Positions 7,071 to 14,412 of a stretch of DNA of 14,412 nucleotides are shown in pieces. The position numbers and the translations under genes are program-made. Numbering within the stretch: the stretch's first letter is position 1; every line of letters starts with the position of its first letter. The notes below the pieces were generated by a model. The model was not told where the DNA came from and searched no databases. It saw only the letters and a program-made list of their open reading frames with translations. The stretch is from JAIBAI01 sp044238875 (lineage in GTDB: Bacteria; Bacteroidota; Bacteroidia; M30B66): the NCBI GenBank assembly GCA_044238875.1, contig JBIICM010000052.1, positions 1 through 14,412 of the forward strand, read 5' to 3'.

Positions 7071-7688
7071 ATGAAAAAACGCTACCGGAGAATTAAAAAC
7101 CGCATTCAGCGACTGCTGACCTTTGGCCGTATCATCATGCTGCAGGGCTATAAAAACAGCGATGGAAGCTATGCCTACTCAACCCAGATTGGAAGCAGCA
7201 CTTTTATACATAACAGAAAATTGCTCAGGCTTGGTGAACAGGTTTTTATCGGTCATTATAATTTCATTGATTCAAGTCTGCAAATCACTATAGGTGATGG
7301 CTGTCAGATCACAAATTTCATAAGTATTCTGAACCATAGCAGTCATCTAAGCATCCGGCTGAACGCACTCATCCGGGAAGGCCATGAAAATGCCCGTCCG
7401 GAAGGGTTCAGAACAGGTAAGGTTGAAATCGGCGCCTTTACTTTTATCGGACCTCATGTTGTAATTATGCCGGATACCAAAATCGGGAAGGGTTGTCTTG
7501 TTAAGGCTTACAGCTATTTACAGGGAGAATATCCCGACTTTTCTATCCTTGCAGGCAATCCTGCCCGGATATTGGGGAGCACACTTGACCTCGATAAACC
7601 ATATCTGGATAAAAAGCCTGGACTGAGGATATCCTATGAAGAAAGGTTAACAAATAATTATTCAGATAAAATCAAGGGTGCCTCGTGA
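7071..7688 (+). CDS. Hexapeptide-repeat (left-handed beta-helix) acyltransferase
   Basis: 205 residues from the ATG at 7071; an ATG at 7065 (two residues longer) and an in-frame TTG at 7035 (twelve longer, with three extra Cys) are alternatives. MKKRYRRIKNRI is a normal opening for this group. The body shows hexapeptide turns of a left-handed beta helix: GEQVFIGHYNFID (55-67), ITIGDGCQI (72-80), VEIGAFTFIGPHVVIMPDTKIGKG (118-141, in several turns) and a closing AGNPARILG (161-169). His89 in ILNHSSH (86-92) is placed like the catalytic base of acetyltransferases of this fold. It probably O- or N-acetylates a sugar of the surface polymer using acetyl-CoA in the cytosol. Its TGA stop overlaps the GTG start of the next gene (GTGA). 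Donor and acceptor are inferred. Confidence 0.88.
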   Translation: MKKRYRRIKNRIQRLLTFGRIIMLQGYKNSDGSYAYSTQIGSSTFIHNRKLLRLGEQVFIGHYNFIDSSLQITIGDGCQITNFISILNHSSHLSIRLNALIREGHENARPEGFRTGKVEIGAFTFIGPHVVIMPDTKIGKGCLVKAYSYLQGEYPDFSILAGNPARILGSTLDLDKPYLDKKPGLRISYEERLTNNYSDKIKGAS

Positions 7689-8737
7689 AATTTAAAGGTA
7701 ATCTGCTGCTCGTTGGTTCTGCATCCGTGCATGTGCTTAACTTCCACCGTCTCGTTTCCGAAGCGTTCGACGATACATTGATCCTGAGTAATGCCGATGT
7801 TTTTGAAGGACTACCAGTTAAACTGGCCAGCTTTTCACTTCGGAATCCGATAAAATACCGGCAGCAGATTCGTCATATACGGAATATTATACAGCACTAT
7901 CAGCCATCAATTGTACATATCCATCAGGCCAATGCCATCGCCTGGTTTACCATGAAGGCACTTGAAAAATCTGATATACCGGTTGTACTCACCGCCTGGG
8001 GCGATGATGTGCTGATCAATCCTTACAAGAACAGGTTTTTCGCATACATGGCCAAATACAATTTGTCAAGGGCAAACGTTTGCACTTCCGATTCGCTTTT
8101 CATGGCTGCGCAAATGCAAAAATTAATGCCGGAAAGCAGTAAAGAAATCGTGGTATGCAATTTTGGGGTTGATATCCCTGAAAAAGCATCAAGCCGGCAA
8201 AAGGTGATTTTCTCAAACCGGCTCCATAAACCGATGTATAGAATTAAGGAGATCATCCGGGCTTTTGCAAGGTTTAAACAGTCAGCTGAGGGCGCCGACT
8301 GGCAATTATGGATTGCCGGTCAGGGGAGCGAAACAGATCACCTGAAAGCCCTTGCAAAACAACTGAACCTCGAAAATGCCACCCGTTTCATGGGCTGGCT
8401 CACTTATGAAGAAAACCAGCGGTGTTATGCGCAGGCCTCTTTGTTCGTTTCCATCCCGGTAACAGACGCTACATCGGTTAGCCTGCTCGAAGCACTTTCG
8501 CACGGTTGCATTCCAGTGGTATCAAACCTTCCGGCGAATATGGAATGGGTGATTGATGGCATAAACGGTTTGATTGTTCAAAACGTAAATGATCTGGATT
8601 TTAATGCCGCCTTAAAAATTGAGCCTGCAGAAGCAGCAGTTTTAAACAGAAAAATAATCCGACTAAAGGCCGGCAGGGACGATGCAAAGGCCAGGTTTTT
8701 TTCGATTTATCACAAACTTCTGAAATCAAGGACCTGA
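7685..8737 (+). CDS. GT-B glycosyltransferase (GT4-like)
   Basis: 350 residues, cytosolic, two Rossmann-like halves. The N-terminal half (about 5-160) carries the acceptor side with SIVHIHQANA (75-84) and LTAWGDDVLINP (102-113). The C-terminal half carries the nucleotide-sugar side with IAGQGSETDHL (210-220) and DATSVSLLEALSHGCIPVVSN (261-281), the position of the EX7E motif of GT4; the first Glu is here Asp261 and Glu269 is kept. It begins with GTG, overlapping the preceding stop by four bases (GTGA), with no better ATG nearby, and ends six bases before the amidotransferase. It probably adds one sugar to the lipid-linked repeat unit. Sugar and linkage are unknown. Confidence 0.88.
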   Translation: MKFKGNLLLVGSASVHVLNFHRLVSEAFDDTLILSNADVFEGLPVKLASFSLRNPIKYRQQIRHIRNIIQHYQPSIVHIHQANAIAWFTMKALEKSDIPVVLTAWGDDVLINPYKNRFFAYMAKYNLSRANVCTSDSLFMAAQMQKLMPESSKEIVVCNFGVDIPEKASSRQKVIFSNRLHKPMYRIKEIIRAFARFKQSAEGADWQLWIAGQGSETDHLKALAKQLNLENATRFMGWLTYEENQRCYAQASLFVSIPVTDATSVSLLEALSHGCIPVVSNLPANMEWVIDGINGLIVQNVNDLDFNAALKIEPAEAAVLNRKIIRLKAGRDDAKARFFSIYHKLLKSRT

Positions 8738-8743
8738 CAAGTC

Positions 8744-10546
8744 ATGTGCGGTTTTTCCTTCATCCTCAATAAGCAAACTGTGCCGGTTGAACATCGGCAA
8801 TTAGAGGAAATAACAAGGCTTATTGCTCACAGAGGGCCAGATGGCGAGGGTTTCTATCATTACAAAAACGCCGGCCTTGGGCATCGCAGACTATCAATTA
8901 TTGACCTTAGCAGTGCAGGAGCACAACCCATGCATTACATGGGTAAATATTCGATTGTATTCAACGGTGAAATATACAATTACGTTGAATTGAAAACAGA
9001 TTTGCGGCAAAGGGGATACATCTTTGATAACCAAACTGATACGGAGGTAATCATGGCGGCTTATGATTGCTGGGGCGTAAATTGCTTAAGCCGTTTTAAC
9101 GGGATGTGGGCCTTCGTGCTGCTTGATAAAAGCCGTGATGAAATTTTCTGTTCCCGAGATCGATTTGGTGTTAAGCCATTTTACGTTTTGCAGACGTCAA
9201 AAGCCTGGATTTTCGGTTCAGAAATTAAGCAACTATTGCCCTTTCTTGAAAAACGCCGGATCAATCAATCGGTTCTTGCAGAATACCTGGTACTCGGGTT
9301 TGAAGAAGTACGTGACGAAACTTTCTTTTCGGACATCCTGAAGCTGCCGGCCGGTCATTACATAAAAGGGCCGCTGAATGACTTTCATTATAAACCTGAA
9401 TCATATTATCAGCTTCAGCCTGCAAAGCATCCGGCCGGGTTAAAACAGGCTGAATTAACCGCCATGATGGAAGCTCTACTCGATGATGCCATTGCGCTCC
9501 GTTTGCGTTCGGATGTGCAGGTGGGGACCTGTCTGAGCGGTGGACTTGACAGCTCAACCATTGCGTCAATGGCGGGTTCAAGGTTCCAGACAATTACGGG
9601 AAGGCAGTTTTTAGCCATAACGGCCTCTTCAACAGATCCATTAAACGACGAAAAACACTTTGCTGAAATGGTGGTCAACCACTGCAATCTGAAATGGCAT
9701 GTCACCAGTCCTGCCACGGATGATTTTATGCAGGTGGTTGATCAGGTTATTCAACTGCAGGAGGAACCGTTTGGCAGTGCCTCAATCGTGATGCAGTATT
9801 TTGTGATGAAGGCGGCACACGCACTCAACTGTCCTGTGATGCTCGACGGACAGGGGGGCGACGAAACTCTTCTTGGTTATGAACGATATTATCCGGCCTA
9901 TCTTGCTCAGCTGCCTGTCTCGAAAAAATGGCAAGCCGCCCAAATGATTGCAAAAAACAGTAAATGGAGCCTCATGCAGCTGCTTAAGGCAGCCATCTAT
10001 TTTACCCAACCCAAAGTCAGACTGGCTCGTCAGAAAAAGAGATTTTCATTCTTAAAAAACGGCCTGATTGATCAACTCAATCCAGACCTGCTGTTTGATA
10101 CAGCAAGGGCTTATGGCAGTTTAACCGATCTTCAAAAAATTGAAATTTCCAGAACACAGTTGCCGCATCTACTAAGATACGAGGATAAGAATTCTATGTT
10201 TTTCGGGATTGAAACCCGGCTGCCATTTCTGGATTACAGGTTTATAGAAGCTTCACTGGGACTTCCCGCAGACCTGAAGATCAATAAGGGTTTTACCAAA
10301 TATGTCCTGCGGGAAATTGCTGCTAAAAAGCTTCCGGCTGAGATTGCCTGGCGGAAAGTAAAGTATGGGTTTGAAGCCCCGTCGAAACAATGGCTTCAAT
10401 TGCCGGCGATGCAGGAAAAAATAAATAAATCAGCCTTTATACACGCCATTTGTAGTAAGGTTCCGATAGATACAGCCGACTTAAATGTTCGCTGGAAATT
10501 GTTTAATCTGGCCAGATGGTCTGAGATGTATGAAATTGAATTATAA
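8744..10546 (+). CDS. asnB: AsnB-type glutamine-dependent amidotransferase (asparagine synthetase family)
   Basis: 600 residues. The start is fixed by MCGF: Cys2 becomes the N-terminal nucleophile of the class II glutaminase domain (about 1-220), which also has RGPDG (30-34), HRRLSI (47-52), NGEIYN (74-79) and DTE (99-101). The synthetase domain has the ATP pyrophosphatase loop SGGLDSS (265-271), DGQGGDETLLGY (368-379) and LRYEDKNSMFFGIETRLPFLD (477-497, several motifs). All key residues are present, so it should release ammonia from glutamine and transfer it to an AMP-activated carboxylate. The family default is aspartate to asparagine. Between glycosyltransferases, as here, relatives such as WbpS are thought to amidate uronic acids of surface polysaccharides; that is inference. 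It overlaps the next gene by 17 bases. Confidence 0.93.
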   Translation: MCGFSFILNKQTVPVEHRQLEEITRLIAHRGPDGEGFYHYKNAGLGHRRLSIIDLSSAGAQPMHYMGKYSIVFNGEIYNYVELKTDLRQRGYIFDNQTDTEVIMAAYDCWGVNCLSRFNGMWAFVLLDKSRDEIFCSRDRFGVKPFYVLQTSKAWIFGSEIKQLLPFLEKRRINQSVLAEYLVLGFEEVRDETFFSDILKLPAGHYIKGPLNDFHYKPESYYQLQPAKHPAGLKQAELTAMMEALLDDAIALRLRSDVQVGTCLSGGLDSSTIASMAGSRFQTITGRQFLAITASSTDPLNDEKHFAEMVVNHCNLKWHVTSPATDDFMQVVDQVIQLQEEPFGSASIVMQYFVMKAAHALNCPVMLDGQGGDETLLGYERYYPAYLAQLPVSKKWQAAQMIAKNSKWSLMQLLKAAIYFTQPKVRLARQKKRFSFLKNGLIDQLNPDLLFDTARAYGSLTDLQKIEISRTQLPHLLRYEDKNSMFFGIETRLPFLDYRFIEASLGLPADLKINKGFTKYVLREIAAKKLPAEIAWRKVKYGFEAPSKQWLQLPAMQEKINKSAFIHAICSKVPIDTADLNVRWKLFNLARWSEMYEIEL

Positions 10547-11645
10547 GATCTGTCATCTTTCATCGGCTCATCCCGGAGACGATATCAGGATTTTCCGCAA
10601 AGAATGTGTATCACTTGTAAAAGCAGGGTTTGATGTTGTTTACATTTTTACCGGACCTGAAAACGAAGAAAAGGTGATTGAAGGAGTGAGATGTATCAGC
10701 CTAAAAAAACGAAAAGGCAGATTGAAAAGGATGTGGGGTTCGGTAAATGATGTTTACCATGCGGCTTTGGCAGAGAAAGCCCATGCCTATCATCTGCACG
10801 ATCCGGAGCTGCTCAGGATAATGAAAAAGCTCAGAAAAAAAGGAGCCAGGGTCATTTATGATGCGCATGAAGATGTGCCCAGACAAATTCTTGGCAAGTA
10901 TTGGATACCACGCCTGGCCAGGAAACAGGTATCCTACTGGTTCGGTAAATTTGAGGATGGAATCGCAGCAAAATGCAACGGGATTATTGCGGCAACACCC
11001 TTTATCGCAAAAAGATTCGCGGCGGTCAATCCTTATGTATCAACCATTAACAACTATCCTTTTCTCAGGGAATTTACACCAGTGGAGCAGCATGAAAAGC
11101 AGGCAATTGTAATTTATGCGGGTGGACTGACACGGGTGCGGGGTGTTTATGAAATGGTGCAAACCATGAATGAACTTGACCAAACCACGCTGGTGCTTGC
11201 CGGAGCATTCGCCCCTGAATCATTGCTGCAGGAAGCTCAAACATGGAAGGGCTGGGAAAAAGTTAATTACATAGGACAGGTTGCACGTCCAGTTTTGCAG
11301 ACATACCTCAGAAAAGCTTCCGCCGGATTGGTACTGCTCCATAACTTGCCGAATTATGTCGATTCCCAGCCCATCAAAATGTATGAATACATGAGCGCCG
11401 GTATTCCGGTGATTGCTTCCGACTTTCCGTTATGGAAAAACGTAGTGGAAGGCCATGCATGCGGTATTTGTGTAAATCCAAATGACATCAGGCAAATTGC
11501 TGAGGCCATCCGCTTTATTATTCAGCATCCGGCTGAGGCTAAGCGAATGGGTGAAAACGGCCGGAAGGCGATTGAAAGTCATTATAACTGGGAAACCCAG
11601 GCTGAAGCGCTCGTAAATTTTTACAAACAACTCCTGATTGTCTGA
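10530..11645 (+). CDS. GT-B glycosyltransferase (GT4-like)
   Basis: 371 residues from the ATG at 10530; the frame stays open back to an ATG at 10485, but MKLNYKICHLSSAHPGDDIR is the normal opening of this group. This start lies inside the end of the amidotransferase gene (17-base overlap), suggesting translational coupling. Motifs: DDIRIFRKECVSL (17-29), HLHDPEL (88-94), YDAHEDVP (110-117), GGLTRVRGVYE (198-208) and the donor-site region DSQPIKMYEYMSAGIPVIAS (278-297). It is a cytosolic enzyme, probably adding a hexose or related sugar to the lipid-linked intermediate. Its TGA stop shares one base with the ATG of the next gene (TGATG). Related to but clearly different from the GT at 7685-8737; the two are not recent duplicates. 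Specificity is unknown. Confidence 0.88.
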   Translation: MKLNYKICHLSSAHPGDDIRIFRKECVSLVKAGFDVVYIFTGPENEEKVIEGVRCISLKKRKGRLKRMWGSVNDVYHAALAEKAHAYHLHDPELLRIMKKLRKKGARVIYDAHEDVPRQILGKYWIPRLARKQVSYWFGKFEDGIAAKCNGIIAATPFIAKRFAAVNPYVSTINNYPFLREFTPVEQHEKQAIVIYAGGLTRVRGVYEMVQTMNELDQTTLVLAGAFAPESLLQEAQTWKGWEKVNYIGQVARPVLQTYLRKASAGLVLLHNLPNYVDSQPIKMYEYMSAGIPVIASDFPLWKNVVEGHACGICVNPNDIRQIAEAIRFIIQHPAEAKRMGENGRKAIESHYNWETQAEALVNFYKQLLIV

Positions 11646-12655
11646 TGCGGATCAGCCTTATCATTCCGTGTAAAAACGAGGAGCGCTATATCGCACGCTG
11701 CCTGCAATCGGTGGTGGATGCCGGTATAACCATACCGGGCCTCAGCGTTTGGGTATGCGATGGCAACAGCACCGATCAAACCGTCAAACTAGTTGAATCG
11801 TTTACACAGAAATACCCTTTTATTAAGCTGCTGAATAACACGAATGAAACAACGCCACACGCGCTAAACCTGGGATTAAAGGCCGCAGCATTCGATGTAG
11901 CCATTATTCTGGGAGCCCATGCCGAAATTGACAAACATTTTATTGAGGAAAACATCGCTACCCTTTTCAGCGATGCAAGTATTGGCTGTGCCGGCGGTAT
12001 AATCGAGAATGTGCATGAGAATCATACTGCAAAAATTATCAGTATGGCGATGTCATCATCTTTTGGGGTCGGTAACGCCCATTTTCGTACAGCAGGCAAG
12101 GCCGGATTTGTGGATACAGTGGCCTTCGGATCCTATAAAAATGTGGTATTTGAAAAATGTGGTTATTTTGATGAAAGCCTGACACGGAATCAGGACGATG
12201 AATTTAGCCACAGAATTATCAAAAATGGTTTTAAAATCTACCTCAACCCAGCCATTCGGTCAAAATATTATGTGCGTGGTTCTTATAACAAACTCAGGAA
12301 ACAGTATTTTCAATATGGTTACTGGAAAGTTTATGTGAACAGGAAGCACCGTACTGTCACCACCCTGAGGCAACTTGTGCCTGCAGCCATGATCGCAGGA
12401 ATGTTACTGTTGATGGGCACTACCTTTTTCAGCCGGAAATTTGCCCTGCTTATTTTACCCTGCATTATCCTGTATTTAGGAATCGGCTATGTTTCTGCAA
12501 GAAAAAAAACAAAAGCCTTGACAGAACAATTGCAGATGATAAGGGTGTTTATGATCCTTCATTTCAGCTACGGGCTTGGTTACTGGAAAGGCATTCTTGA
12601 CTTTGTCATTTCCGGCAGACAGCCTGACAGGAAACAAACCTCCATTTCACGTTAA
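11645..12655 (+). CDS. GT-A glycosyltransferase family 2 with C-terminal membrane segments (ExoA-like)
   Basis: 336 residues. The GT2 domain (about 1-215) opens with ISLIIPCKNEERYIARCL (3-20), then VCDGNSTDQT (37-46) and the acceptor-side motif NQDDEFSHRI (182-191) holding the likely catalytic Asp. The C-terminal third has two or three hydrophobic helices (about 243-262, 266-284, 300-321), as in ExoA-type enzymes of exopolysaccharide synthesis, so it probably works at the inner membrane. Where many GT2 enzymes have the first metal-binding Asp (DxD or DAHA), this one reads ILGAHAEID (88-96) with Gly90. The start overlaps the previous stop by one base. Sugar and linkage are unknown. Confidence 0.88.
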   Translation: MRISLIIPCKNEERYIARCLQSVVDAGITIPGLSVWVCDGNSTDQTVKLVESFTQKYPFIKLLNNTNETTPHALNLGLKAAAFDVAIILGAHAEIDKHFIEENIATLFSDASIGCAGGIIENVHENHTAKIISMAMSSSFGVGNAHFRTAGKAGFVDTVAFGSYKNVVFEKCGYFDESLTRNQDDEFSHRIIKNGFKIYLNPAIRSKYYVRGSYNKLRKQYFQYGYWKVYVNRKHRTVTTLRQLVPAAMIAGMLLLMGTTFFSRKFALLILPCIILYLGIGYVSARKKTKALTEQLQMIRVFMILHFSYGLGYWKGILDFVISGRQPDRKQTSISR

Positions 12656-12683
12656 AAAAATTGACAACTTTTATTCAAGATCA

Positions 12684-13943
12684 ATGAACTGGCTGAATAC
12701 TTTTATTTCATCTTTACCCAAAAAAGTTCCGCCGTTAGCCATTATCGCACTGCTAATACCGGTTTGGATACCCGGTGCATTGCTGGTCACTTTTCTAAGA
12801 CTGCTCTGGCTCTTTACCCGAAGAAAGACTTTCACTGCTTTTAAACTACATTCACCGCTTTTGTTATTGGGCATCTTCGCATTGGCTTATTTGCTGATTC
12901 AATCCATTGGCCTTACCATAACGGATGATCTGCCAAATGGCATTTTCAATCTCCAGCAGAAACTCAGCCTTCTTTTGTTTCCTCTTCTTTTTGCAGCAGA
13001 AAGCGCAAGGGGAAGTATCCAGGTGAAAAATATCCTGACGTTTTTCTGCACCGGTACTTTCCTGCTGTCGCTTTTTATCCTCCTGCGTGCCTTTTACCGT
13101 TGGAGCAATGGAGAGGGCTCTGAAGTGTTCCACTACATGAGCCTGGCCCATCCGCTGCATCCATCCTATCTTTCTGCTTATCTGTGCCTTGCACTCGGTG
13201 TTTTGTTTAACCCGCTTTCTGAACCTGCAAAATCAGAAGCCACCTATTTAAAATCGTTCCGTTTTTTACTGATGCCACTTGGCCTGATCATGTTGTACCT
13301 GCTTCAGTCAAAAGCAGGTATACTGGTTGCCATGGGCATTGCTGTAGGTGGTTTTACAATCTGGTTCATTATGAATTTCAGAAATTATAGCCGGCAGCGG
13401 AAGACAATCATTTTTTTACTGTTTATCGTCCTGAGTACTGCAACAATCTGGCAATTAAGAGATTCAAGATTTTCAGCGATGATATCGACATTGAAAAGCG
13501 AAAAGCAGACGGCGGATCCCAGTGACAGCAATGAACTGAGGCTGCGCATCTGGCAAACAGGCCTCCGTTTATTTTCGGAGCATTGGCTGGTGGGCTATGG
13601 GGCCGGAGATGTCAAACATGTTTTAAAAAAAGCTTACCTTAATCAGGGCATGAAATACGCGGCAGCTCATGAACTGAATGCGCACAATCAGTTTCTTCAA
13701 ACTGCTTTAGGCGGAGGCATCATGCAACTTCTGTTTTTGCTGGCATATCTTTTAACACCTTTGCTGGCCGGTACCAGCGCCAACAGATGGATATCAGTTG
13801 TTTTGCTTATCATTTTAATGCTGAACATGCTTTTTGAATCTTACTTTGAATCGCAGTGGGGAATTGTTTTTGCCACCTTTTTTATGGCCATGTTGGCAAC
13901 ACCGGTTCAATCAGAAAAATCAAACCTCATTCCTACTTCATAA
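12684..13943 (+). CDS. Wzy/WaaL-type membrane protein (O-antigen polymerase or ligase family)
   Basis: 419 residues from the ATG at 12684, 28 bases after the previous stop. The frame also opens upstream inside the previous gene (TTG at 12576), but MNWLNTFISSLPKK fits better. About ten hydrophobic segments span the chain. A polar loop between about 257 and 345 is probably periplasmic and carries the family signatures LRIWQTGLRLF (287-297), VGYGAGD (303-309) and AHNQFLQTALGGG (333-345), where the HN pair is characteristic of the Wzy_C domain. HPLHPSYLSAYL (156-167) is another typical stretch. These proteins act at the periplasmic face of the inner membrane, joining lipid-linked repeat units (Wzy) or ligating them to lipid A core or protein (WaaL/PglL). 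Sequence alone does not separate these roles. Confidence 0.85.
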   Translation: MNWLNTFISSLPKKVPPLAIIALLIPVWIPGALLVTFLRLLWLFTRRKTFTAFKLHSPLLLLGIFALAYLLIQSIGLTITDDLPNGIFNLQQKLSLLLFPLLFAAESARGSIQVKNILTFFCTGTFLLSLFILLRAFYRWSNGEGSEVFHYMSLAHPLHPSYLSAYLCLALGVLFNPLSEPAKSEATYLKSFRFLLMPLGLIMLYLLQSKAGILVAMGIAVGGFTIWFIMNFRNYSRQRKTIIFLLFIVLSTATIWQLRDSRFSAMISTLKSEKQTADPSDSNELRLRIWQTGLRLFSEHWLVGYGAGDVKHVLKKAYLNQGMKYAAAHELNAHNQFLQTALGGGIMQLLFLLAYLLTPLLAGTSANRWISVVLLIILMLNMLFESYFESQWGIVFATFFMAMLATPVQSEKSNLIPTS

Positions 13944-13952
13944 TTTCGCCCT

Positions 13953-14412
13953 ATGATTCCTTTCAGTCCTCCCCATATTCACCAGGCCATCATTGACGAG
14001 GTAGTGGCAGCACTTAAATCAGGCTGGATCACCACCGGTCCGCGCACCAAACAATTTGAAAAAGAGTTAAGCAGCTATTGCGGCAACAAGGCTACAATAT
14101 GCCTGAACTCGGCCACTGCCGGCCTTGAGATCGTACTCCGCTGGTTTGGTGTTGGCCCTGGCGATGAGGTAATTCTTCCGGCCTATACTTATTCTGCAAC
14201 AGCCAATGTAGTAATGCACTGCGGGGCAAAACCGGTTTTATGTGATGTAAACCGCCTCGACTTTAACATCAATCCTTTAGCAATACGAGAAAAAATCACT
14301 GCACGAACCAAGGTCATCATGCCGGTTGATTTTGCAGGGTTTCCCTGTGATTATGATGCCATCAATGCGCTTGTTCATGATCAGGAAATAAGATCCCTTT
14401 TCAGGCCATCAT
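13953..14412 (+). CDS. DegT/DnrJ/EryC1/StrS aminotransferase, N-terminal part
   Basis: 153 codons lie in the window and the frame is open to the right edge; the full protein should be about 370-390 residues. It is a PLP-dependent enzyme that converts a keto group on a nucleotide sugar to an amine. The N-terminus shows the family pattern: MIPFSPPHI, GWITTGPRTKQFEKEL (24-39), NSATAGLE (52-59, PLP phosphate region), GDEVILPAYTYSATAN (70-85), KPVLCDV (93-99) and PVDFAGFPCDYD (124-135). The PLP lysine lies beyond the window. It starts nine bases after the Wzy/WaaL stop, so it belongs to the same run. It predicts an amino sugar in the polymer; which sugar (for example 4-amino-4,6-dideoxy or 3-amino) cannot be told. 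Confidence 0.9.
   Translation, partial: MIPFSPPHIHQAIIDEVVAALKSGWITTGPRTKQFEKELSSYCGNKATICLNSATAGLEIVLRWFGVGPGDEVILPAYTYSATANVVMHCGAKPVLCDVNRLDFNINPLAIREKITARTKVIMPVDFAGFPCDYDAINALVHDQEIRSLFRPS

Noticed and set aside
9261..9717. Overlapping open frames antisense to the amidotransferase gene
   Set aside because: Shadows of a well-supported gene with unlikely composition and no own start signals.
12661..12690. TTGACA resembling a sigma-70 -35 box before the Wzy/WaaL gene
   Set aside because: No -10 at the right spacing (17 bases on is the start codon), and the phylum uses a different promoter type.

Overview
The window looks like a chromosomal segment of a Bacteroidota bacterium. The gene orders (ffh next to folD; a small coiled-coil gene, then zapA and rny) fit that phylum. 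Most starts lack a clear Shine-Dalgarno sequence and are preceded by A-rich stretches. Two intergenic spots carry the phylum's TAnnTTTG -7 promoter element. Protein wording in ZapA, RNase Y and the glycosyltransferases also fits, but I ran no search.

Layout. Positions 1-3312 are read on the minus strand: the first codons of folD at the left edge, ffh (signal recognition particle GTPase), and a secreted M23 metallopeptidase. From 3415 to the right edge every gene is on the plus strand. First come a small coiled-coil protein, ZapA and RNase Y, with spacings of 9 and 51 bases. Six bases after rny a polysaccharide locus starts: a Wzx-type flippase, a hexapeptide acyltransferase, a GT-B glycosyltransferase, an AsnB-type glutamine amidotransferase, a second GT-B glycosyltransferase, a GT-A (family 2) glycosyltransferase with C-terminal membrane segments, a Wzy/WaaL-type membrane protein, and a DegT-family sugar aminotransferase cut by the right edge. 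Most of these genes touch or overlap by a few bases, so they are probably one or two transcripts. A second promoter is suggested before the acyltransferase.

How the genes work together. The right part probably builds, decorates and exports a cell-surface polysaccharide. The aminotransferase would make an amino sugar, the glycosyltransferases would assemble the repeat unit on a lipid carrier, the acyltransferase would acylate a sugar, the AsnB-like enzyme may amidate a uronic acid (or simply make asparagine), the flippase would move the unit across the inner membrane, and the Wzy/WaaL protein would polymerise or ligate it. The initiating sugar-phosphate transferase and most nucleotide-sugar genes are not in the window. 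The left part is housekeeping: protein targeting, folate metabolism, cell division, RNA decay and cell-wall remodelling.

No tRNA, rRNA, CRISPR array, insertion sequence or phage gene was seen. No gene-free stretch exceeds 300 bases; the longest are about 138 bases (1381-1518) and 158 bases (6913-7070). I do not see a clear new defence or mobile system. The most testable oddities are two competing hairpins directly before rny, a pair of A8 runs in the M23 gene where a -1 slip meets a stop at once, and the amidotransferase inside the polysaccharide locus.
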